Below are positions 1 through 6,037 of a DNA stretch of 8,978 nucleotides, one piece after another (positions within the stretch are counted from its first letter, which is position 1; each line of letters opens with the position of its first letter). Under the pieces are notes generated by a model that was not told the origin of the DNA, ran no database searches, and worked only from the letters and a program-made list of their open reading frames with translations. The stretch comes from Ga0077527 sp021300125 (GTDB lineage: Bacteria > Pseudomonadota > Gammaproteobacteria > Burkholderiales > SG8-41): contig JBKDUF010000090.1 in assembly GCA_046339595.1 (NCBI GenBank), positions 1 through 8,978 of the forward strand, written 5' to 3'. A program made the translations under genes and the position numbers.

Positions 1-1
1 G

Positions 2-130
2 ATCGAGCGCTTGTTCGCGTGGCTGAACAAATACAAACGCGTGCTGACCCGATGGGATCGCTTCATTGATCATTTCAATGCCTTCGTCCATCTCGCCTGT
101 TCCATGATCCTCATGCGCAGGTATTTATGA
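2..130 (+). mobile_element. IS5-family transposase, C-terminal fragment (runs in from left edge)
   Basis: The frame open from the left edge reads IERLFAWLNKYKRVLTRW near its start and ends ...CSMILMRRYL followed by TGA at 128-130, 42 residues in all. The 'xERxFAWL..(K/R)R' block, followed by a conserved tail ending in hydrophobic residues and Arg, is the C-terminal end of IS5-type (IS427/IS1031-like) DDE transposases. The Glu of 'IER' is probably the last acidic residue of the DDE triad. Only the last part of the enzyme is visible, so completeness cannot be judged. The stop codon lies roughly 10 bases from the inferred element end at about 138-142, as expected for these compact elements. The terminal inverted repeat and target duplication cannot be verified because the other end is outside the window. 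Confidence 0.8.
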
Positions 131-298
131 AATGACTTCTAGCTTCATCGCAACTGAGGACGGCGTCCGTCCAATCAATTTCGAAAGATCAATGACATCA
201 GGATTTCGACTGTGCATTTTTCCAAAGGGTGTGCGGCAATACAGGTTGAAAGCTAGAAGCAGTTCATCCCTTGACCACCGATTATTTCGATCCGCCAT
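125..298 (-). pseudogene. HNH endonuclease-like gene, 5' remnant truncated by the IS
   Basis: The 57-residue frame begins MADRNNRWSRDELLLAFNLY and continues with 'CRTPFGKMHSRNPDVIDLSKLIGRTPSSVAMKL'. I recognise this as the N-terminal region that precedes the nuclease domain in a family of HNH restriction-like endonucleases; the family call is from memory. Family members continue after 'AMKL' for a few hundred residues. Here the frame turns into EVIS and a TAA (125-127) inside what looks like the IS tip, so the catalytic HNH domain is missing. The ATG at 296-298 is chosen because GGAGG lies 9 bases upstream of it; the in-frame ATG at 305-307 abuts that GGAGG and is unlikely. Base composition is visibly more AT-rich than the flanking MFS gene, which suggests acquired DNA. 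The product, if made, is almost certainly not a nuclease. Confidence 0.72.
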
Positions 299-391
299 TA
301 GACGCATCCTCCGCCGCCATCTCGATCAGGGCAAAACAGTACGCTTTGCTATCCCAGATAATAAATTATCAATAAAAAACAATTGCTTAAT
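299..391. other. AT-rich gap between the MFS gene and the HNH remnant
   Basis: This gap lies upstream of the HNH remnant and downstream of the MFS stop codon. The part at 350-391 is strikingly AT-rich in a GC-rich window. It contains a perfect 6-bp inverted repeat with a 2-base spacer, GATAAT-AA-ATTATC, at 357-370. On the minus strand TTGTTT and TATCTG stand 16 bases apart and could be a weak promoter for the HNH remnant. The AT-rich stem has no T-run after it, so I do not call it a terminator for the MFS gene. No RNA gene or ORF is evident. Confidence 0.4.
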
Positions 392-1555
392 CTATTTGCT
401 TGAACCGGGCTTCTGCCACCTCGCCATCACCCCCCCCGCCGCCATCACCGCCCCCAGGATCCACAGCACGCCCGACACCCCCACCACTGCGCTGATTGCG
501 CCGAAGACCATCGGGCCGCTCATGCGTACCAGGTTGTTGGCGGTGAGGCGCAGGCCGAGGGTCTGGCCGGAGCGGCCTTCGGCGGAGGCCGAATACATGA
601 GGATCACGGTGAGCGGGATGCCGATGCCCATGCCCAGCCCGAACAGGAAGGCGATGATGGCGAGCGTGGGGCCGCTTTCGGCCAGCGGCAGTAGCGCGAA
701 GGCCACCGCGCCGGTGGCGAACACGGCCATCAGCAGTTTTTCGCCGGGGTAGCGGTCCACCAGCCGCGCGAGGAAGGTGCGCACGATGAACACCGCCGTG
801 GCCAGCGCCGCGAGCACGCCGCCGATGGCGGAGGCCGAGAGGCCGAGGTTGTGGCCGAGGATTGGGACGTAGAACTGGAACAGGTCGTAGCCGAGCTGCA
901 CCAGGCTGCTGGTGGCGAGCATGATCAGGAGCCGGCGGTCGATCAGGGCGCCGGGCTTGCTTTCGGTTTTGGGTTTCGGCCGGGCTGGCGGCAGGTGGCG
1001 GCCGTAGCACACCAGCAGCGCGAGCACGATCAGCGACATCGAGCCGGTGATCATGCAGGCCCAGGCGTAACCGACATGATCAATGGAAAAACCGGCGAGC
1101 AGCGGCCCGGCGAAACTGGTGGTGGCGCCGATGAGGCTGAAGTTGCCGAAGTTGCGCGCGCGGTCTTCGGGCGTGGACAGCGTGCCGATCAGGTTCTGCA
1201 GCGTGACATGGAAGAAGGCCAGCGCGAGGCCGTTGAGCGCCGCCGCGACGTAGAACACCGCCAGCACCGGCCACAGGTACATGATCAGCAGCGACACCGC
1301 CGCGCAGGCCGCGGCAAAGATGAGGATGCCGCGTGCGGCCATGCGGTCGGCGAGCGCGCCCACCGGCCAGGACAACAGCAGCGGAAACAGGAACAGCAGC
1401 CCGCCAAGCACGCCCACCACCGTGGCGGAGGCGCCCAGCTCCAGCGCATAGAGCGTGAGCAGCACCTTCATCGCGTTGGCGCCGGTGAAGTTGAACAGCG
1501 TCAGCGCGAGGGTGAGGTGGATGGGCGTAGAGCCGAACCTTTGCATGCCGGTCAT
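392..1555 (-). CDS. Major facilitator superfamily transporter
   Basis: This is a 387-residue polytopic membrane protein with about 12 predicted hydrophobic segments, the usual size for a single-domain MFS permease. The loop 'GALADRMAARG' (about residues 67-76) fits the cytoplasmic motif A between TM2 and TM3. The second half repeats the pattern after a basic, hydrophilic central loop ('PPARPKPKTESKPGALIDRR'). The substrate cannot be read from sequence; drug or metabolite export are both possible. The start at 1553-1555 (MTGMQRFGS) is preferred because AGGTGG lies 10 bases upstream. An in-frame extension to 1696 would run through the divergent toxin gene and its promoter and adds non-membrane sequence. 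The gene is divergent from the toxin-antitoxin pair across 80 bases. An 8-base G tract lies near its 3' end. Confidence 0.85.
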   Translation of the reverse strand: MTGMQRFGSTPIHLTLALTLFNFTGANAMKVLLTLYALELGASATVVGVLGGLLFLFPLLLSWPVGALADRMAARGILIFAAACAAVSLLIMYLWPVLAVFYVAAALNGLALAFFHVTLQNLIGTLSTPEDRARNFGNFSLIGATTSFAGPLLAGFSIDHVGYAWACMITGSMSLIVLALLVCYGRHLPPARPKPKTESKPGALIDRRLLIMLATSSLVQLGYDLFQFYVPILGHNLGLSASAIGGVLAALATAVFIVRTFLARLVDRYPGEKLLMAVFATGAVAFALLPLAESGPTLAIIAFLFGLGMGIGIPLTVILMYSASAEGRSGQTLGLRLTANNLVRMSGPMVFGAISAVVGVSGVLWILGAVMAAGGVMARWQKPGSSK

Positions 1556-1609
1556 CAGAAGCCGTCCACCTGAAAAAACTCGGGGCACCCGGATCGGCCC
1601 TGCCCGATT

Positions 1610-1637
1610 AATATCATATTTGCTATAATTCCGGAAT
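1610..1637 (+). promoter_or_regulatory. Extended -10 promoter and palindromes at the toxin start
   Basis: TGC followed by the perfect -10 hexamer TATAAT lies at 1621-1629, an extended -10 element. The toxin ATG is at 1636-1638, 6 bases after the hexamer, which is where transcription would begin. No Shine-Dalgarno can therefore exist and the mRNA would be leaderless. Two perfect palindromes flank the hexamer: AATAT-C-ATATT at 1610-1620 and ATTCCGGAAT at 1628-1637. They are good candidates for HigA operator sites, since antitoxins of this type usually repress their own promoter. No convincing -35 hexamer is seen; CTGCCC at 1600-1605 is the best, with 18-base spacing. The promoter is seen in sequence; the operator role is inferred. 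Confidence 0.6.
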
Positions 1638-1962
1638 GTCGTGGCATGTTCATTTTTACAACAAGGCGCTGCAGGAGGAAATTCTGCGGCTGCCACCGGG
1701 ATTTGTCGCGCGCTTCCTGCGTTACGCCGAACGCATGGAAATTCATGGACCCGATCTTGGCATGCCGCATACCAGGGCGATGGGTAAAGGCCTGTTTGAG
1801 TTGAGACTCAAGGCCGCCGAGGGTATAGCGCGCGTCTTTTACTGCACCTTGGTTGAACGCAGGATCGTGATGCTGCATCAGTTTGTTAAAAAGACCGAAA
1901 AGTCGCCGCCGCGCGAACTGGACATTGCCCGCCGGCGAATGATGGAGATCAAACATGACTAA
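1636..1962 (+). CDS. higB: RelE/HigB-type toxin (phage Gp49-like family)
   Basis: This 108-residue protein matches the phage-derived Gp49-like / HigB family (PF05973) of the RelE superfamily, which cleave mRNA, usually on the ribosome. Family marks seen are 'KGLFELRLK' (about 51-59), an Arg in 'ARVFYC' (about 66), and the C-terminal 'LHQFVKKTEKSPPRELDIARRR' block (about 80-101) with the conserved F-x-K-K-x-x-x-x-P-x-x-E-I/L-x-x-A pattern. Length is normal for an intact toxin. The stop overlaps the following antitoxin gene by 8 bases, so the two are translationally coupled. Toxin before antitoxin is the order typical of higBA. The symbol is given by family resemblance, not orthology. Target specificity is not known. 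Confidence 0.85.
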   Translation: MSWHVHFYNKALQEEILRLPPGFVARFLRYAERMEIHGPDLGMPHTRAMGKGLFELRLKAAEGIARVFYCTLVERRIVMLHQFVKKTEKSPPRELDIARRRMMEIKHD

Positions 1963-2296
1963 TCCGCTGAAAGCCTTTAAAGCCCGCGCACTGTCGAATC
2001 CCGATGTGCGCCGCGAATATGAACAACTCGCAGACGAATTCGCCTTCATTGACGAGATACTCAAGGCGCGCGCCGAATCCGGCCTGAGCCAGGCCGAGGT
2101 GGCGCGGCGCATCGGCACCACACAGTCCGCCATCGCCAGACTGGAATCCCCGTCCAGCGGCCACTCACCTTCGATGCAGACGCTGCAGCGCTACGCATCA
2201 GCACTGGGTTACAAGGTGCAGGTGCGGCTGGTCAAGGACAGCGCAGCCGCTCCCTATGGCAAAAAAAACCGCAGCCGGGTGCTGCGTACCGGCTGA
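1955..2296 (+). CDS. higA: HigA-type antitoxin, XRE-family HTH
   Basis: This 113-residue protein carries a helix-turn-helix at about residues 44-65: 'LSQAEVARRIGTTQSAIARLES', a standard XRE/Cro pattern. The N-terminal part ('NPDVRREYEQLADEFAFIDEILKARAESG') is the helical region typical of antitoxins paired with Gp49-like toxins. It should neutralise the HigB-like toxin and repress the operon through the palindromes at the toxin start. The ATG at 1955 overlaps the toxin stop in an ATGACTAA junction, and GGAG lies about 8 bases upstream. The last residues (KKNRSRVLRTG) are encoded by DNA that also forms the terminator of the convergent TRAP gene, so the basic tail may be partly dictated by that structure. 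Confidence 0.85.
   Translation: MTNPLKAFKARALSNPDVRREYEQLADEFAFIDEILKARAESGLSQAEVARRIGTTQSAIARLESPSSGHSPSMQTLQRYASALGYKVQVRLVKDSAAAPYGKKNRSRVLRTG
2261..2295 (-). terminator. Rho-independent terminator of the TRAP receptor gene, inside higA
   Basis: Read on the minus strand, CAGCCGG (2295-2289), a 10-base loop, CCGGCTG (2278-2272), CGG and then eight T's (2268-2261) form a 7-bp GC-rich hairpin followed by a U-run. It begins 14 bases past the TRAP gene stop codon. The whole element lies within the last 12 codons and stop of the convergent antitoxin gene. On the plus strand the A-run precedes the hairpin, so it should act only for minus-strand transcripts. Confidence 0.75.
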
Positions 2297-2308
2297 GCTT
2301 AGGCTTTT

Positions 2309-3406
2309 CTATTTCTTCGCCGCCGGCCGCGTCGCGGTGAAGGTGAAGCTGTCGTAGCTCATCTCGGCCACGCGGAACCACAGGAACTGGTCGGCGCGGA
2401 ACCTGAGCCATTGCGCGTAGATGCGCTTGAAGTGCGCGCTCTTCGCAGCCATCTCGTCGTAGATTTCGAAGGCCGCCTTGTGCGCGGCTTCCATGATCGG
2501 TTTGGGAAACTGGCGCAGCTGCGCGCCGCCGGCGACGAGTTTTTTCAGGGCTTCGGGGTTTTTCGCGTCGTAGTGGGCGAGCATGCTGACGTTGGCCTCG
2601 GCACAGGCGGACTCGAACACCGAACGGTAGGCCTTGGGCAGCGATTCCCACTGCTTGATGTTGACGATGGTGGAGAGCTGCGGGCCACCTTCCCACCAGC
2701 CGGGGTAGTAGTAGAACTTCGCGACCTTCTGCAGGCCGAGCTTTTCGTCGTCATAGGGGCCGACCCACTCGGCGGCATCAATGGTGCCGCGCTCGAGCGC
2801 CTGATACAGCTCACCGCCGGCGATCTGCTGGGCCACCACGCCCAGCCGCGCCAGCACCTGGCCTGCGATGCCGGCGACGCGCATCTTGAGGCCCTTGAGA
2901 TCGGCCACGCTCTTGATCTCCTTGCGGTACCAGCCGCCCATCTGCACGCCGGTGTTGCCACTGGGAAACTGCACGCAGCCGTAGTCCTTGAACAGTTCCG
3001 CCAGCAGCTGCATGCCGCCGCCGTGGTACATCCAGGCGTTCTGCTGGCGCGCGTTGAGGCCGAAGGGCAGCGCGGTGGCAAAGGCGAAAGCCGGGTCCTT
3101 GCCGATGTAGTAATAGGGCGCGGTGTGGCCGCACTGCACGGTGCCGTTCTGCACGGCATCAAGCACCTGCAGGCCGGGCACGATCTCGCCGGCAGCGAAG
3201 ACGCGGATCTGGAACTTGCCGTCGGTGCCCTCGGCCACGCGCCGCGACAGGATTTCGCCGGCGCCGAAGAGGGTGTCGAGGTTTTTCGGGAAGCTGGAGG
3301 CGAGCCGCCACTGGATCTGCGGCTGTGCACGCACGATGGCGGGGGCTGCGATGGCGCCGGCTGCAGCACCCAGGCCGGCTTTTTTCAGGAACGCACGTCT
3401 TTGCAT
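2309..3406 (-). CDS. TRAP transporter substrate-binding protein, TakP-like (DctP family)
   Basis: This 365-residue periplasmic receptor binds an organic acid for a TRAP transporter. The N-terminus 'MQRRAFLKKAGLGAAAGAI..' is a Tat-type signal (RRxFLK) with a likely cut after VRA near residue 27. Family marks are 'GLKMRVAG' near residue 176, whose Arg usually pairs with the substrate carboxylate, and 'EWVGPYDDEKLGL' (213-225), characteristic of the TakP-type 2-oxo-acid receptors. The Met at 3404-3406 is chosen over the in-frame ATG at 3422-3424: GGAG lies 5 bases before it, and it places the signal peptide correctly. No DctQ/DctM membrane subunits are next to it, so it is an orphan receptor or pairs with a distant permease. 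The exact ligand is unknown; pyruvate or another 2-oxo acid is the best guess. Confidence 0.88.
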   Translation of the reverse strand: MQRRAFLKKAGLGAAAGAIAAPAIVRAQPQIQWRLASSFPKNLDTLFGAGEILSRRVAEGTDGKFQIRVFAAGEIVPGLQVLDAVQNGTVQCGHTAPYYYIGKDPAFAFATALPFGLNARQQNAWMYHGGGMQLLAELFKDYGCVQFPSGNTGVQMGGWYRKEIKSVADLKGLKMRVAGIAGQVLARLGVVAQQIAGGELYQALERGTIDAAEWVGPYDDEKLGLQKVAKFYYYPGWWEGGPQLSTIVNIKQWESLPKAYRSVFESACAEANVSMLAHYDAKNPEALKKLVAGGAQLRQFPKPIMEAAHKAAFEIYDEMAAKSAHFKRIYAQWLRFRADQFLWFRVAEMSYDSFTFTATRPAAKK

Positions 3407-3418
3407 GGCGGCTCCATT

Positions 3419-3455
3419 ACTCATAAGTATTTGATTTAAAACAATATTTTTTCAA
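3419..3455 (-). promoter_or_regulatory. Possible promoter of the TRAP receptor gene
   Basis: The 27-base AT-rich gap between pmbA and the TRAP gene contains, on the minus strand, TTGAAA (3455-3450) and AATACT (3431-3426) separated by 18 bases. Transcription would start near 3419-3420, which lies downstream of the first possible ATG (3424) and upstream of the preferred one (3406). This supports the shorter protein. The -10 match is only 4 of 6, so the call is tentative. Read-through from pmbA is also possible, as no terminator hairpin is seen between the genes. Confidence 0.35.
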
Positions 3456-4804
3456 GTGCCGGCGAGGGTCAGGCCCTCCACCAGGATCGAGCCGCACTGG
3501 CGCGAACTGCGCTTCGACACATCGCTGCCGATGGCGACGATGTTGCGGAACATGTCCTTGAGGTTGCCGGCGATGGTGATTTCCTGCACCGGATAGGCAA
3601 TCGCGCCATCCTCGACCCAGAAGCCGGCCGCACCGCGAGAATAGTCGCCGGTCACCGCATTGACGCCCTGCCCCATCAGTTCGGTGACAAGCAGGCCGCG
3701 GTTCATCTTTTTGAGCAGCGCGGCGAAATCCTCGCCAGTGTCGCGCAGGATGAGGTTGTGGTTGCCGCCGGCATTGCCGGTGGTGACCATGCCGAGCTTG
3801 CGCGCGGAATAGCTGGCAAGGAAATAGCCCTGCACCACGCCGTCACGGACGATGTCGCGCGCCTGCGTGGCCACACCTTCCTCGTCAAAGGCGCCGCTCG
3901 CCAGCGCTTTCGGGATGTGCGGCAGGTCACTCATCTGCACGATCGGCGCAAACACCGGCTTGCCGAGGCTGTCGAGCAGGAAGGAGGATTTGCGGTAGAG
4001 GCTGCCGCCGGAGACTGCGTTGACGAAATGCCCCATCAGGCTGGAGGCAACGCCGGATTCATACAGCACCGGCACCTGCATCGTCGCCACCTTGCGCGCC
4101 TTGAGCCGCGCCACCGCGCGTTCGGCCGCCTTGCGGCCGATGGTTTCCGGGGCAGGCAGCTCGGCGGGATCGCGCGCGGTCTCGTACCAGTCGTCGCGCT
4201 GCATGCCGTCGCCCTTGCCGGCGATCAGCGCGCACCAGATGCTGTGGCGCGAGCTGGGATAGCCGGCGAGGAAGCCGTGGCTGTTGCCGTAGATGAAATG
4301 CGACTGCTGGGTGGACACCGTCGCGCCTTCGGAATTGGTCACGCGCTTGTCCACCGCGAAGCCGGCGGCCTCGCAGGCCTTGGCGGTTTCGATCGCGCGT
4401 TCCACCGGCATGTCCCAGGGATGGATCAGCTCAAGGTCCGGGAATTCGCGCGCCAGTCGTTCGGGATCGGCGAGGCCGGCGCAATCATCGCTGGCGGTAT
4501 GGCGGGCAATCGCCAGCGCGGCGTCCACGGTGTCGCGCAGCGCCTGCGTGCCCAGGTCAGAGCTGGAGGCATGGCCGCGCTGCCGGCCGATGTAGACGGT
4601 GACGCCGATGCCCTTGTCACGGTTGTATTCGATGGTTTCGACTTCACCCTGGCGCACGGTGACGGTCTGGCCGAAACCTTCGCTCACTTCGGCGTCGGCG
4701 GCGCTGGCACCGCGCGACCTGGCGTATTCAAGAGTGTCGCTGACCAGCTGCCTGAGCGTGTCGTCGGCATACGAAAAGGGGTGGCTTGTGGATGGGCTGC
4801 TCAT
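3452..4804 (-). CDS. pmbA: Metalloprotease-related protein PmbA/TldE
   Basis: This 450-residue protein has the same length as E. coli PmbA (TldE). PmbA partners with TldD in a cytosolic protease that processes small peptides such as microcin B17 precursors and the CcdA antitoxin. PmbA itself lacks the HExxxH zinc site of TldD, and none is visible here. Recognisable blocks are 'VTVRQGEVETIEYNRDKGIGVTVYIG' (about 48-73), 'GNAGGNHNLIL' (343-353) and 'MGQGVNAVTGDYSRGAAGFWVEDG' (377-400). The start MSSPSTSHPF at 4802-4804 is chosen because earlier in-frame codons read through the divergent promoter and encode low-complexity sequence. The Shine-Dalgarno is weak. The gene is divergent from yjgA, an arrangement conserved across beta- and gammaproteobacteria. 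tldD is not in the window. Confidence 0.94.
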   Translation of the reverse strand: MSSPSTSHPFSYADDTLRQLVSDTLEYARSRGASAADAEVSEGFGQTVTVRQGEVETIEYNRDKGIGVTVYIGRQRGHASSSDLGTQALRDTVDAALAIARHTASDDCAGLADPERLAREFPDLELIHPWDMPVERAIETAKACEAAGFAVDKRVTNSEGATVSTQQSHFIYGNSHGFLAGYPSSRHSIWCALIAGKGDGMQRDDWYETARDPAELPAPETIGRKAAERAVARLKARKVATMQVPVLYESGVASSLMGHFVNAVSGGSLYRKSSFLLDSLGKPVFAPIVQMSDLPHIPKALASGAFDEEGVATQARDIVRDGVVQGYFLASYSARKLGMVTTGNAGGNHNLILRDTGEDFAALLKKMNRGLLVTELMGQGVNAVTGDYSRGAAGFWVEDGAIAYPVQEITIAGNLKDMFRNIVAIGSDVSKRSSRQCGSILVEGLTLAGT

Positions 4805-4845
4805 GATGTCGGGCACAGCGCGGGCGGGCGCCGCGCGAAGGGCGG

Positions 4846-4855
4846 TATCATAGCA
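4846..4855. promoter_or_regulatory. Overlapping divergent -10 elements for pmbA and yjgA
   Basis: On the minus strand TGC-TATGAT (4855-4847) is an extended -10 element for pmbA, giving a leader of about 36 bases. On the plus strand TATCAT (4846-4851), 5 of 6 matches to consensus, overlaps it and would start yjgA transcription near 4858, about 35 bases before its GTG. Neither has a good -35 hexamer. The two elements share most of their bases, so only one polymerase could bind at a time. The function is inferred from position and match only. Confidence 0.45.
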
Positions 4856-4892
4856 GCTTCCCCTGAATGCCCTTCCGCCGTGACATCGCACA

Positions 4893-5429
4893 GTGACTGA
4901 GCTTACCGAACCGCTCGACCCCCCCAGCAAGAGCCAGCGCAAACGCGACATGGATGCGCTGCAGGACATCGGCGCCGAGCTGGTTGCGCTGAGCGCCCAT
5001 CAGCTCGACAGCATCGAACTGCCCGACAGCCTGCGCGAGGCCGTGGTCTTCGCGCGCAGCATGAAACCCAATGAATCGCGGCGCCGCCAGCTGCAGTACA
5101 TCGGCAAGCTGATGCGCCAGGTCGATCCGGCGCCGATCCGCGCCCGGCTCGATGCCTTCATGTCGGTTTCGGCCGAGCACACCGCGCAGCTGCACCACAT
5201 CGAGCGCTGGCGCGAGCGGCTGATTGCCGAGCCGCTGGCAGTGTCCGAATTCATCGCGGCCTATCCGGAAGCCGACAGCCAGCAGCTGCGCACCCTGATC
5301 CGCAACGTCGCCGACGAACGTACCCGGGGCAAGCCGCCGAAGCACTACCGCGCGCTGTTCCAGATGATCCGCGCGCTGGTCGAGGCGCGGGGCCGCACCG
5401 CCGCGGACCAAGACCCCCCACCGATATAA
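4893..5429 (+). CDS. darP: Ribosome maturation factor DarP (YjgA, DUF615)
   Basis: This 178-residue, highly charged alpha-helical protein is of the DUF615/YjgA family, now called DarP, which acts on late 50S subunit assembly in E. coli. E. coli YjgA is of similar length. The family start 'PSKSQRKRDMDALQDIGAELVAL' (about 11-33) and the central 'SRRRQLQYIGKLMRQVD' block (about 62-78) are clear, and the C-terminal 'ADSQQLRTLIRNVADER' helix is also typical. A GTG start at 4893 is used because the first ATG would remove the conserved SKSQRKRD segment. No strong Shine-Dalgarno precedes it. mog begins 8 bases after the stop, so the two may be cotranscribed. Confidence 0.92.
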   Translation: MTELTEPLDPPSKSQRKRDMDALQDIGAELVALSAHQLDSIELPDSLREAVVFARSMKPNESRRRQLQYIGKLMRQVDPAPIRARLDAFMSVSAEHTAQLHHIERWRERLIAEPLAVSEFIAAYPEADSQQLRTLIRNVADERTRGKPPKHYRALFQMIRALVEARGRTAADQDPPPI

Positions 5430-5430
5430 T
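5425..5430 (+). promoter_or_regulatory. Possible -10 element for mog overlapping the darP stop codon
   Basis: A perfect TATAAT hexamer overlaps the TAA stop of darP and ends 7 bases before the mog ATG. If used, transcription would begin at or within a base of the ATG, giving a leaderless message. No -35 hexamer or TGn extension is present, so this may be chance. Confidence 0.3.
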
Positions 5431-5437
5431 CCCCGCC

Positions 5438-6037
5438 ATGATCGACAACACCACACTTCGCATCGGCCTGGTTTCGGTCAGCGACCGTGCCTCCACCGGC
5501 GTCTACAAGGATGAAGGCATTCCCGCACTGGAAGCCTGGCTGCGCCGGGCGATCAGTGATCCGCCGCCCGTTTTCGTGACCCGGCTGATCCCGGACGAGC
5601 GCCCGGTGATCGAGGCCACGCTGAAGGCGCTGGTGGACATCGAGGGCTGCCATCTGGTGCTGACCACGGGGGGCACCGGCCCCGCACCGCGCGACGTGAC
5701 GCCGGAAGCGACCCTCGCCGTCGCCGACAAGGAAATGCCCGGCTTCGGCGAGCAGATGCGTCAGGTCAGCCTAAAGTTCGTGCCCACCGCAATCCTGTCG
5801 CGCCAGGTCGCGGTGATCCGCAAACAGGCGCTGATCATCAACCTGCCCGGCCAGCCCAAGGCGATCCAGGAAACCCTCGAAGGCCTTCGGGACGAATCGG
5901 GCAAGCCGCTGGTGCACGGCATCTTCGCCGCAGTGCCCTACTGCATCGACCTCATCGGCGGCCCCTACATCGAAACCGTGGACGCCGTGTGCAAGGCCTT
6001 CCGGCCGAAATCGGCGATACGGCCAAAAACCGCTTGA
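5438..6037 (+). CDS. mog: Molybdopterin adenylyltransferase
   Basis: This 199-residue cytosolic protein is very similar throughout to E. coli MogA (195 residues). It adenylylates molybdopterin, the step before molybdate insertion in molybdenum cofactor synthesis. Marks seen are 'IGLVSVSDRASTGVYKDEGIPALE' (9-32), the MPT-binding loop 'LTTGGTGPAPRDVTPEAT' (75-92), 'EMPGFGEQMRQ' (99-109) and 'NLPGQPKAI' (135-143). Asp53 and Asp86 correspond to the two acidic residues known as important in E. coli MogA (numbering matched by eye). There is no Shine-Dalgarno. A perfect TATAAT at 5425-5430 overlaps the darP stop and stands 7 bases before the ATG. No other moa/moe/mod gene is in the window. Confidence 0.95.
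   Translation: MIDNTTLRIGLVSVSDRASTGVYKDEGIPALEAWLRRAISDPPPVFVTRLIPDERPVIEATLKALVDIEGCHLVLTTGGTGPAPRDVTPEATLAVADKEMPGFGEQMRQVSLKFVPTAILSRQVAVIRKQALIINLPGQPKAIQETLEGLRDESGKPLVHGIFAAVPYCIDLIGGPYIETVDAVCKAFRPKSAIRPKTA

Noticed and set aside
132..752. 206-codon plus-strand frame spanning the HNH remnant, the AT-rich gap and the MFS 3' end
   Set aside because: It crosses two genes read on the other strand and its translation resembles no protein. Its apparent start lies at the IS tip.
851..1573. Long open frame on the plus strand opposite the MFS gene
   Set aside because: The translation is rich in Arg, His, Gln, Ala and Gly with no domain pattern, and it mirrors the membrane-protein codons of the real gene. 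It is a by-product of high GC.
1556..1696. N-terminal extension of the MFS protein to 1696
   Set aside because: It would overlap the toxin gene and its strong promoter, adds non-membrane sequence, and ignores the ribosome-binding site in front of the 1555 start.
2411..3439. 342-codon open frame antisense to the TRAP receptor gene
   Set aside because: The minus-strand protein has a Tat signal and clear family motifs. The antisense frame has none and is explained by GC-biased third positions.
3758..4900. 380-codon open frame antisense to pmbA
   Set aside because: It has low-complexity Ala/Gly/His/Arg composition and covers a well-recognised pmbA gene. No independent start signal was seen.
4805..4969. 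N-terminal extension of PmbA to 4969
   Set aside because: It would run through the divergent promoter into darP and give a protein 55 residues longer than the family. The 450-residue form matches the family length.
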